In this document: in pieces, positions 17,663 to 25,094 of the stretch
How positions within the stretch are numbered: position 1 is the stretch's first letter
Layout of the letters: the number at the start of each line of letters is the position of its first letter
Assembly: GCA_910575615.1 (NCBI GenBank)
Contig: CAJTEX010000008.1
Span: 1 to 64,000, forward strand
Direction: 5' to 3'
DNA: 64,000 nt
Source: Bacteroidales bacterium
Lineage (GTDB): Bacteria > Bacteroidota > Bacteroidia > Bacteroidales > Muribaculaceae
Notes under the pieces: model-generated
The model's database searches: none
What the model was told of the DNA's origin: nothing
Seen by the model: the letters and a program-made list of their open reading frames with translations, nothing else
Made by a program: the position numbers and the translations under genes

Positions 17663-20650
17663 ATGAGCAAATGGATGATAACGTTGGCCGCGTCTATATG
17701 CGCGGTCAGTCCGCTTTGCGCGCAAGACGGAATCGACATTTCAAACATCTATCCTGGACTTTTTGATGATCCCACTGTTGTCGGCTCGCTTGACAAACGC
17801 CGCACAATCTATCAGGATCTTGACCAGACAATCGACGGGGTGACCACCCCCGATGGCTTCACCGTCAGGTATCTCTCCAACTCACATGCTTTCACAGGCG
17901 ACGGATGCTTTGTCAACCGCCTTATCAACAGTGTCGGTGTGGCCAACGCCTATGTCGACATGGAGAATATCGTCGATGACGACCTCACCAATGTGGCTAC
18001 TATCGCCAAAGGTGTGGCCGTCAAGGTTACAGTCGACCCTCTGGTGACCATCCGCGACTCCCGCAATTATTACGCCAAGGGAACGACAGCCGGTTTCTAC
18101 CTGGTTGCCAGTGGTTCATCCACCCTTTCGCTCAGCATTGTGAAAGCCATGGCAATCGGTTTCTACCGCGACGGCCAGCTGATAACCACCGTCCCTGTCA
18201 AGGAGGGACAGGATGCGTCGGGCCTCAACCTCTCGCTCGTAAACATCGGCACTGAGGATGGTGTGATGACCCTCACCGCCGAGGCTCCCGAGATTTTCGA
18301 CGAAATATCCCTCAATATGGCCGGAGGTGTGCAGCTTGAGGTGACAAGCGACCTGATGGTTAAATACGCTTTCGCAGGCGCTCCCGCCCGCCACTTCATG
18401 AACCGCGACTATACCAGGGACAATGTGGAGTATGAAGGTGGCATAACCAAGTACAACCGGCTTACAGGGCGCGACCTTTCGCTTGATTACTGCGAGGTAA
18501 TGGGATCGATTCCTACAACACAAAATTATCTCAATTTCATAGAGGATCCTGAAAAGGGGGCCGTGACTGCGGCCATCCTGGCGATAGGAAGCAAAGGTTC
18601 GGCTGAATTCCATGTGGTAGACGGCAATGCTAAAGAGGAAGAGGTCTTCCCCGCCGGCACCGAAGTGGGTTTTGATGTCCGTTCCAAAGGGCTTTTGTCG
18701 CTTGGGGCCGGCAGCGGAAGCTACATTGAGTTCTATTGCCTTGACTATAAGGACAAGCTCTTAAGCAACAAACGTGAATATGTGGCTACCGAGAGGGTGA
18801 CGCTCAATGCCGGTGTGCTTGATGTAAGTCTCGTCGGAGGCAAGGAGCAATGGCTCTCGGCAGTGGCGACAAAGCCGTTTTCCGGGGCTAAACTGTTTAT
18901 GGGTACGGGACTTAATGTCAATGTTGGGGGCACCACCATCAATTACGCCTACATAAAGGAGCCTCCGACGCAGAACCACCGTTGCGACATCGCCTACTCC
19001 TCTGACATCTACCTGGCTCGCGGGACTGCTTCCCACCAGATTTCGTTTGACAATCCGCTCGACCTCCCCGTCGAGTGGGTGCTGGAGGAGATGCCCGAGG
19101 GCTCCGGCGCTGAACTCTATGACGACGGCCTGCTGTATGGCATCGACAAGAAGGGTGTCTATGTGGCGCGCCTCAAAGTGCTGGGAGAAGGACATGAGGA
19201 TTGCGGCGGCATTGTCAGAATCCACTATGACGAGTATGCCGACACCGACAACCCCGGTCAGGAGGGTTGCGCCGACCCGCTGGTCAACGCTCCCGGAGAG
19301 AACCGTTTCGTAGTTTCCGACAAGGTTTATGATTCAAGCGGCTCGCTGTTGTCGATCAGCGACATCAAAGACATCGCCAACCTGGTTGACAATGACATAA
19401 ACAACTACGCCACATATGTCGGCGGCCTCTCGATTGCCGACAATATCTGCATCACCGGTGTTAAATGCGCAGACAGCGAGGATGTCATCAGCGACGGCAC
19501 AGCCGCCAGCCGTATGGGCTTCGTGGTGGAGGAGAGTGTCGACGGCTTGAATGTAAAGGCCCTCGAGTTCCTCCAGATACGTTGCTATTACAAGGGCGAG
19601 GAGGTCTACCGCCATATCGTCGATGAGTCAAACACCGTGTCGGTGCAGGCCATCGGCACCAGCAAGACCACCAAGATGCGTTACTCCATCGAGGTGCCTG
19701 CCGGTCATATGGTCGATGAAATCCAGCTCTGGACCAGCGGTGTGCTGAAGCTCAACATCTCCAACATCAAGATTTTCTATCCCTTCGTGGGTGAGGCCGA
19801 CTCCCCCTGCAACTCCCTGCTGGGATGCAACGGCGAGCTTGTCAACGTCCATGCCTCGGCGGTTCCTCTCCAGGCCGGTGCGGTGAATGTCGCCCAGTTT
19901 GTCAACAACCTCAGCTACCTTGTAGATGACAACTACGACAGCTACATGGCTGTGCAGAACACCGTGTCGGTGGGCAACGGCGTGAAGGTGCTTGTCGACC
20001 TCGGCCGTCGTGTCCACACCTCCAACCATGTCGGCATCATCGTCGACGCGCGCACCCTCCTGGCCGGAATCAAGGCCGGTGACTGGCTGACCGTGCGTCT
20101 CCACGACTCCACTCTTGCCCCGGCAACCATGGCCCTCGACGCCGAGGCCCAGGCCGACGACTCTACGGTCACCGATGAGTTCGCCAACTGGGGTGTCGCC
20201 GATGTCAAGGTGGCCGGTTCGGGCGAAAAGCGTGCGCTTTATTTCTCCCCCACAAAACCGTTTGACCAGATCGAGCTTGAAATCGCCGGAATCGCCGGGG
20301 TGGCCGACACCCAGAAGTTCTACGGTATCTGCACACGCGGCGACGCCGACAACAATGGTGTGCCCGACTGCATGGAGACTTACGTCGACCCGACCGTGTC
20401 GGGCGTGGACACCCCCGCGCTTGCCGACAAGGCTCTCGTTGTGACCGTCAACGGCGGCCTGGTGACCGCGAGCTGTCCCGGGGCATCCATCTCGCGTCTG
20501 CTCGTGTATGACCTGCAAGGCAACGCAGTCGACGGGGCCGACGGCCTGGGGCTTTCAGAAGCCTCAATGCGTCTGGAGCCGGGCATCCACATCTTCGAGG
20601 TGGTCTTTGCCGACGGCACCGCCCGCGCGCTGAAGGTTTCCATCCGATAA
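17663..20650 (+). CDS. Large secreted protein with four internal repeats and a type IX-like tail
   Basis: This 995-residue protein has a signal peptide (MITLAASICAVSPLCAQ). Four diverged repeats of about 145 residues are visible at roughly 100-240, 288-432, 570-715 and 750-895. Each opens with a (L/I)VDDDxxNxAT-type segment, has GTxxGFxV in the middle and closes with xFDxIxLxxAG. A separate beta domain lies at 440-520. Residues 920-995 look like a type IX sorting tail (RLLVYDLQGNAV... LEPGIHIFEVVFADGTARALKVSIR). It may be a surface adhesin or binding protein. Its position between ureC and ureE suggests insertion into an older operon. Function unknown. Confidence 0.75.
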   Translation: MSKWMITLAASICAVSPLCAQDGIDISNIYPGLFDDPTVVGSLDKRRTIYQDLDQTIDGVTTPDGFTVRYLSNSHAFTGDGCFVNRLINSVGVANAYVDMENIVDDDLTNVATIAKGVAVKVTVDPLVTIRDSRNYYAKGTTAGFYLVASGSSTLSLSIVKAMAIGFYRDGQLITTVPVKEGQDASGLNLSLVNIGTEDGVMTLTAEAPEIFDEISLNMAGGVQLEVTSDLMVKYAFAGAPARHFMNRDYTRDNVEYEGGITKYNRLTGRDLSLDYCEVMGSIPTTQNYLNFIEDPEKGAVTAAILAIGSKGSAEFHVVDGNAKEEEVFPAGTEVGFDVRSKGLLSLGAGSGSYIEFYCLDYKDKLLSNKREYVATERVTLNAGVLDVSLVGGKEQWLSAVATKPFSGAKLFMGTGLNVNVGGTTINYAYIKEPPTQNHRCDIAYSSDIYLARGTASHQISFDNPLDLPVEWVLEEMPEGSGAELYDDGLLYGIDKKGVYVARLKVLGEGHEDCGGIVRIHYDEYADTDNPGQEGCADPLVNAPGENRFVVSDKVYDSSGSLLSISDIKDIANLVDNDINNYATYVGGLSIADNICITGVKCADSEDVISDGTAASRMGFVVEESVDGLNVKALEFLQIRCYYKGEEVYRHIVDESNTVSVQAIGTSKTTKMRYSIEVPAGHMVDEIQLWTSGVLKLNISNIKIFYPFVGEADSPCNSLLGCNGELVNVHASAVPLQAGAVNVAQFVNNLSYLVDDNYDSYMAVQNTVSVGNGVKVLVDLGRRVHTSNHVGIIVDARTLLAGIKAGDWLTVRLHDSTLAPATMALDAEAQADDSTVTDEFANWGVADVKVAGSGEKRALYFSPTKPFDQIELEIAGIAGVADTQKFYGICTRGDADNNGVPDCMETYVDPTVSGVDTPALADKALVVTVNGGLVTASCPGASISRLLVYDLQGNAVDGADGLGLSEASMRLEPGIHIFEVVFADGTARALKVSIR

Positions 20651-20676
20651 CCCACAGTTAATCCATAAGACCCTAG

Positions 20677-20710
20677 GAGGCCATCCGGGATTTTCCCGGG
20701 TGGCCTCTTT
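20677..20710 (+). terminator. Terminator after the repeat protein
   Basis: GAGGCCATCCGGGA pairs with CCCGGGTGGCCTC around TTTT, with one mismatch, and ends in TTT. Confidence 0.8.
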
Positions 20711-20846
20711 GTATGTCGGCGGCGGGGCTGGAAGATTGCGTGGCGGTCTCAACTATTTTGCCGTGGAGTTGTTTTAACATTGAACATACGGGGGCTCTCC
20801 GCTGACAATGATTTTTCAACTGTTTATTTACCCAAATAGATAAGAA

Positions 20847-21425
20847 ATGGATGTTATAACAGAAGTGATCGGCAATATCCATCAGCCTGAATGGGCCGCC
20901 CGTGTCGATGACTGCCATATCGAGACGGTTTTCCTCGACCAGTGGACGGCACAGAAAAGCCGTTTCCTTGCCAAGGGTGACCACGGCAACGAGTATCCGG
21001 TGGCACTCACCCGAGGCTCGCGTATCGCCGATGGCGACATCATCGCCTATGACCCCGAGGCGCGCCGTGCCGCCGTTTTGCGCCTCGACCTCAACAATGT
21101 CTTGGTGATTGACCTGTCGAAGTTGTCGTCGCTTTCCCCCGAGGATATCATACGCGTCAGTGTGGAGCTGGGCCATGCCATCGGCAACCAGCTCTGGCCC
21201 GCTGTGGTAAAGGGGACAAAAGTCTATGTGCCGCTTACCGTCGACAAGAAGGTGATGCTGTCCGTGATGGAGACCCACAACATCGACAACATCACCTATG
21301 AGTTCCAGGAGGGGAAGGACATCATCCCGTTTCTTGCCCCGGTCGAGCTGCGCCGTCTCTTCGGAGGGGCGGGGCATAACAACACCGACCTTGAACACCC
21401 CCACCATCACCACCATCATCATTGA
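20847..21425 (+). CDS. ureE: Urease accessory nickel chaperone UreE with His-rich tail
   Basis: This 192-residue protein has a UreE N-terminal domain (IGNIHQPEWAARVDDCHIETVFLDQW... RFLAKGDHGNEYPVAL) and a C-terminal metal-binding domain (SVELGHAIGNQLWPAVVKGTKVYVPLTVDKKVMLSVM). The tail ends GHNNTDLEHP plus seven histidines, a common nickel-binding tail in this family. UreE delivers nickel to the UreDFG complex. The frame is undamaged and of normal length. It is transcribed with ureF, ureG and ureD. It probably starts its own transcript after the terminator at 20.7 kb. Confidence 0.9.
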   Translation: MDVITEVIGNIHQPEWAARVDDCHIETVFLDQWTAQKSRFLAKGDHGNEYPVALTRGSRIADGDIIAYDPEARRAAVLRLDLNNVLVIDLSKLSSLSPEDIIRVSVELGHAIGNQLWPAVVKGTKVYVPLTVDKKVMLSVMETHNIDNITYEFQEGKDIIPFLAPVELRRLFGGAGHNNTDLEHPHHHHHHH

Positions 21426-21528
21426 CCCAAAAACCACAATCCGCAATCGCCGCTCGTTCGCGGCCACCCGTGAATTGCCTTTGCCCTGGTCGCGCCACGG
21501 GGCGGTTGCGGATTCAATACTGTAAGTT

Positions 21529-22209
21529 ATGAAAGTAATGCGCCTGCTGCAGATGACCGACTCCACCTTCCCCGTCGGCACCTTCTCGTTTTCCAACGGA
21601 CTCGAGACTGCCGCTTATGAGGGGATGGTAAACGACGCGGCCTCGCTTGAGCAATATGCCAGATCGGTGGCTCTCCAGGGAGCTTTCTCCGACGGCGTGG
21701 CCGCCCTTCTTGCCTACCGCGAGGCGATGAAGAACAACTTGCGCGGAGTCGAGGAGGTCGACAGCCAGCTGATGCTCTTCAAGATGAACGACGAGGCCCG
21801 CACTATGCTTCAGCGCATGGGGCGCAAGATGGCCGAGTTGTCGGAGCGGTTCTACCCCGACAACCGCATCATATCGCTCTGGCACCGTGACATCAAGGAG
21901 GAGCTTACGCCGGGCAGTTTCCCTGTGGCGCAAGGGCTTGCTTTCGCCGCCGAGGGGCTGAGCGAGGAGGAGCTTTTCGCCTCCCACCAGTATGGAGTGA
22001 TAAACATGGTGCTGGGAGCGGCCCTGCGCTGCGTGAGGGTGTCTCATTTCGACACCCAGGAAATTCTTTTCCGCCTGTCGGAGGATGTGCCCAGGCTTTA
22101 CGAGAAGGCGCGCCTGATGAGGGTGGACGACATGAACTCTTTCGTCCCCGAGGCCGACATCTTCGCCTCGCTCCACGAGAAGGGGAATATGAGAATGTTC
22201 ATGAGCTGA
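21529..22209 (+). CDS. ureF: Urease accessory protein UreF
   Basis: This 226-residue helical protein is recognised by [29 protein letters not shown] at the front, [46 protein letters not shown] and [21 protein letters not shown]. UreF binds UreD and UreG and controls the GTPase step of nickel insertion. The length is normal and no damage is visible. It lies about 100 bases after ureE and 32 bases before ureG. It is one of three intact genes left in a locus whose catalytic subunit is destroyed. Confidence 0.92.
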   Translation: MKVMRLLQMTDSTFPVGTFSFSNGLETAAYEGMVNDAASLEQYARSVALQGAFSDGVAALLAYREAMKNNLRGVEEVDSQLMLFKMNDEARTMLQRMGRKMAELSERFYPDNRIISLWHRDIKEELTPGSFPVAQGLAFAAEGLSEEELFASHQYGVINMVLGAALRCVRVSHFDTQEILFRLSEDVPRLYEKARLMRVDDMNSFVPEADIFASLHEKGNMRMFMS

Positions 22210-22241
22210 GTTTTTTACCGTTGATTTGCGACACAACCAAT

Positions 22242-22859
22242 ATGAGTACTTGTAGAATCGGTATCGGAGGACCCGTTGGTTCGGGAAAGACCTCCTTGAT
22301 TGAAGCCATAACCCCGCGTCTTATCGACAAGGGTTACAAGGTGTTGATCATCACAAACGACATCGTCACCACGGAGGACGCCGAGCATGTCCGCAAAATC
22401 CTGAAGGGGGTGCTGGCCGAAGACCGCATCATCGGTGTGGAGACCGGCGCGTGTCCCCACACGGCTGTCCGCGAAGACCCGTCTATGAACATCGCGGCTG
22501 TCGAGGAGATGGAGGCCAAGTTTCCTGATGCCGACATCGTGTGCATCGAGTAGGGAGGCGACAACCTGACGCTTACCTTCTCTCCCGCGCTGGTCGACTT
22601 CTTCATCTATGTGATTGATGTGGCCGCCGGCGACAAGATTCCGCGCAAGGATGGCCCGGGCATCTCGCAGAGCGACATACTTGTAATCAACAAGACCGAC
22701 CTCGCGCCTTATGTGGGGGCCTCGCTTGAGGTCATGGACCATGATTCCAAGCTGATGCGTCCCGGCAAGCCTTTTGTCTTCACCAATTCCATGACCGGTG
22801 AGGGGATTGACGAGCTGATCGGGCTTATCCACAAGATGGCGCTTTTCGACAAGAAGTAA
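22242..22859 (+). pseudogene. ureG: Urease accessory GTPase UreG, interrupted by an amber codon
   Basis: Reading from ATG 22242 gives [20 protein letters not shown] (P-loop), [32 protein letters not shown], then VCIE followed by TAG at 22551-22553, then [32 protein letters not shown] and [11 protein letters not shown] (guanine-specificity NKxD). The family has ESGGDNL here, so a Ser codon has become TAG. Reading through would give the normal 205 residues. The stop removes the base-recognition motif and the effector regions, so the GTPase is dead unless suppressed. Confidence 0.92.
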
Positions 22860-22879
22860 ACTCCATAACATCATCCCCC

Positions 22880-23701
22880 ATGAAGGAAACGAGAATATTC
22901 CGACATTCCGGTCGTAAGTTTCGACGACGCGCCTGAGATGGCTCCCTACCTTGCGCCGCCACGGGCGATGTATGTGGGCGCGCCGGGCAAACATGGTTAC
23001 CTCAATCTCGGTTTCGAGCTTGACGCGTCGGGCAAGTCGATATTGCGCGAGCTCGACCGCCGCGCCCCGCTGATTGTCCAGCAGGAGCTGTATTTCGACG
23101 AGGAACTGCCTGGGATGCCATGCGTCTACATCCTTTCGTCGGGCGGCCCCAACATCGACGGCGACCGTTACACCCAGAATATCACTGTCGGCAAGGGCGC
23201 GATGGTCTTTGTCTCCACCGGGGCCGCTACGAAGCTGGCTGAGATGAAAGACAACTATTCGGGGCTGTCGCAGGTGATTTACGTGGAGGAGGGGGATACC
23301 TTGAGTTCCTTCCCGAGCCTGTGATTCCCTGTCGCCACACGCGTTTCATATCAGACACCAGGATGATTGTCCATCCGTCGGCCGCGGTGTTTTATTCCGA
23401 GATTTTCATGGGTGGCCGCAAATATTACAGCGAGGGGGAGATGTTTTGCTACGACATCCTGTCGGTATGCACCCATGGCGAACGTCCCGACGGCCGTCAG
23501 CTCTTCCGTGAGAAGTTCATAATCGATCCTGACAATTGCCGCCTGCGTGATGTGGGGATTATGCACGGCTATGATATCTTTGCCAATGTGGTGGTGCTTG
23601 CGCCCCCCGAGAAAGCCAAGGAGATTTATGACGAGACTGCGGCGTTTATCAACCGCGACACCTATGTCTCGGCCGGAATCACCCTCACATATGCGAGGGT
23701 C
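22880..23701 (+). pseudogene. ureD: Urease accessory protein UreD, with two frameshifts and a lost C-terminus
   Basis: From ATG 22880 (MKETRIF) an extra C at 22900/22901 shifts the frame; skipping it gives DIPVVSFDDAPEMAPYLAPP. The frame then runs through YLNLGFELDASGKSILRELD and GMPCVYILSSGGPNIDGDRYTQNI. It breaks again at 23303/23304, where one G is missing: TLSSFPS in the present frame, TLEFLPEPVIPCRHTRF when restored. The rest (MIVHPSAAVFYSEIFMGGRKYYSEGE) ends at SAGITLTYA, where the family should continue for some tens of residues. UreD is the scaffold of the nickel-insertion complex. Confidence 0.88.
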
Positions 23702-24700
23702 TTTCGCAAGTCGCTGGTCACATTGCCCTTCATACTGCTCATCGGGGTCATGAACCCGGTGTTTGACCATAGGGTTGCGATGACGGTTTGCGGGGTGGAT
23801 GTCTGGGCCGGATGGATATCGTTCATTTCGATAGTAGTCCGCGGACTGTTGTCGGTCCAGGCGGCGTTGTTGCTGGTGTATGTCTGCGGCTTCAACGGAG
23901 TCTGCCGCGCGCTGGGGCGGCTCGGGTTGCCGTCAGTGATGGTGACGCAGCTGCTGATGGTCAGCCGCTACATGCAGACCCTGGGGGAGGAGGCGGTGAC
24001 GATGCACCGCGCCCGCCAGTCGCGCGGGTATGGCCGCCGAAATTATCCGATACGGGAATGGGGCCCGTTATTCTCTATCGACAAGGGGGAGAAGGTGGCG
24101 CTGCTGGGATTGAACGGTGCTGGCAAGTCGACGCTGCTGTTGCAGACCAATGGCCTGCTGTCGCCAGCCTCTGGAAGAGTCGATGTCGACGGTGTCGCGC
24201 TGACAAAGAAAACCGTGACGCTGGCCCGTCAGAAGGTCGGCATGGTGTTTCAGAACGCCGATGACCAGCTTTTCTCGCCGACAGTCTACGCTGATGTCGC
24301 CTTCGGACCTCAGATGATGAAGCTTCCGGCTGATGAGGTTGACCGCCGGGTACGCGAGGCGCTTGAGGGGATAGGCGCGTCACGACTGATTGACCGTCAG
24401 GCCACAAGGCTTTCGGGAGGCGAACGCCGTATGGTGGCCATTGCGACGGTCTTGTCAATGCGTCCTTCAATACTCGTCCTTGACGAACCGACATCTTATC
24501 TCGACTTGCGTGCCAGGAATGCCCTTTGCTCACTGTTGAGGCGGCTCCCGCAGGCGATGTTGCTTGCCACTCATAATCTCGACCTCGCGCGCGACATATG
24601 TTCCCGCTCGATTCTCCTCGACCGGGGATGTGTGGTTTTCGACGGACCCACCGATGAGGCTGTCGACCGCCTGGTATCTCTCGCAGGCGAGAACGGCTGA
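23321..24700 (+). CDS. Open frame welding UreD, CbiQ and CbiO fragments
   Basis: This 459-codon frame joins three fragments without a stop: the back of UreD (codons 1-126), a piece of the CbiQ-type membrane component (about 127-251) and most of a CbiO-type ATPase (about 252-459). Each junction keeps the frame. It most likely results from deletions in a nickel ECF transporter cluster that followed ureD. A stable product is doubtful because UreD lacks its start and CbiQ both ends. Component details are in the separate entries. Confidence 0.7.
   Translation: MIPCRHTRFISDTRMIVHPSAAVFYSEIFMGGRKYYSEGEMFCYDILSVCTHGERPDGRQLFREKFIIDPDNCRLRDVGIMHGYDIFANVVVLAPPEKAKEIYDETAAFINRDTYVSAGITLTYARVFRKSLVTLPFILLIGVMNPVFDHRVAMTVCGVDVWAGWISFISIVVRGLLSVQAALLLVYVCGFNGVCRALGRLGLPSVMVTQLLMVSRYMQTLGEEAVTMHRARQSRGYGRRNYPIREWGPLFSIDKGEKVALLGLNGAGKSTLLLQTNGLLSPASGRVDVDGVALTKKTVTLARQKVGMVFQNADDQLFSPTVYADVAFGPQMMKLPADEVDRRVREALEGIGASRLIDRQATRLSGGERRMVAIATVLSMRPSILVLDEPTSYLDLRARNALCSLLRRLPQAMLLATHNLDLARDICSRSILLDRGCVVFDGPTDEAVDRLVSLAGENG
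23702..24073 (+). pseudogene. cbiQ: Internal fragment of an ECF transporter T component (CbiQ-like)
   Basis: About 124 codons, FRKSLVTLPFILLIGVMNPVFD through LSVQAALLLVYVCGFNGVCRAL to LLMVSRYMQTLGEEAVTMHRARQSRGYG, match the middle of CbiQ/NikQ. They include the A-R-x-S-R-G-type coupling motif that touches the ATPase. The first membrane region and the last roughly 50 residues are absent. The protein normally forms the membrane coupling unit of a cobalt or nickel importer. Its place after urease genes points to nickel supply for urease, now lost. No CbiM substrate-binding gene is present in the window. Confidence 0.8.
24074..24700 (+). pseudogene. cbiO: ECF transporter ATPase (CbiO-like) lacking its N-terminus
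   Basis: The fragment starts inside the first beta region (SIDKGEKVALLGLNGAGKSTLL, containing Walker A) and carries the Q loop (GMVFQNADDQLFSPTVYADV), the LSGGE signature, Walker B (SILVLDEPTSYLDL) and the His switch (LLATHNL). About 25-30 residues including the usual start and the A-loop aromatic are missing and are replaced by the CbiQ fragment. The ATPase core is otherwise complete. It would have powered a nickel or cobalt ECF importer together with CbiQ. A gene-free AT-rich spacer with a promoter follows. Confidence 0.8.
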
Positions 24701-24808
24701 AAATCGTTGTTTCGTGTTTATTGCGTATATAGGAAGGTTGGTTATGATATGATGTTTTACCCCCCGGAGTGTTGGATTTTTGTTGATGAAATATTTGTTG
24801 GTTTTTAA

Positions 24809-24839
24809 TTGGAAATGTATGCCCGATTGCGTAACTTTG
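24809..24839 (+). promoter_or_regulatory. Promoter of the TonB-linked barrel gene
   Basis: ATTG (ending at 24811), a 20-base spacer and TAACTTTG at 24832-24839 match the consensus. The original ATG of the downstream gene lies about 50 bases later at 24890, before the inserted element. Confidence 0.65.
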
Positions 24840-24916
24840 CGCCGAAATAAAGAGACAGGTTGTTTCTTACAGACCAATCAGACATATTTATGCGATTTTC
24901 ACAAAGGATTTTCATA

Positions 24917-25094
24917 CACGGCTCTTTCATTTAAAAATGCTTGGAATTTTCAAAGTGCATGACTGATAGTTAGTTAAAAGCCATTAACCCTTTTATCCAA
25001 AATGAGATTAACACAGCCATTGCGTAACTGCCACATATAACTACTTGATTAACAGTGGCGCATTGTAGCATCAAAGTTAAATGAAAGAGCCGTG
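24917..25094 (-). mobile_element. 178-base MITE-like element, copy 2 (in a receptor signal peptide)
   Basis: Reverse-complement copy of the element at 9558-9735, equal in length and apparently identical in sequence, with the same 18-base ends. It is flanked by a perfect 10-base duplication, GATTTTCATA, at 24907-24916 and 25095-25104. It interrupts the receptor gene after its ninth codon: the old frame now reads MRFSQRIFIHGSFI and stops. The right end reads ATGAAAGAGCCGTG, supplying a new start in frame with the rest of the gene. Confidence 0.93.

Noticed and set aside
18116-20518. Long minus-strand frames over the repeat protein
   Set aside because: His/Val/Gly-rich shadow composition and no start signals; the plus-strand gene has a signal peptide and repeats.
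21393-21425. C-terminal histidine stretch in UreE as a cloning tag
   Set aside because: It uses mixed CAC and CAT codons and lies in a natural operon; His-rich tails are normal in UreE.
14966-22553. Genome-wide recoding of TAG to a sense codon
   Set aside because: recR ends naturally at TAG at 28428-28430, and the same urease locus shows frameshifts and deletions, so decay is the simpler reading.
9558-25094. An inversion of the 15-kb block has already taken place
   Set aside because: Both element copies have matching target duplications on their own two sides; an inversion between them would have exchanged the flanks.
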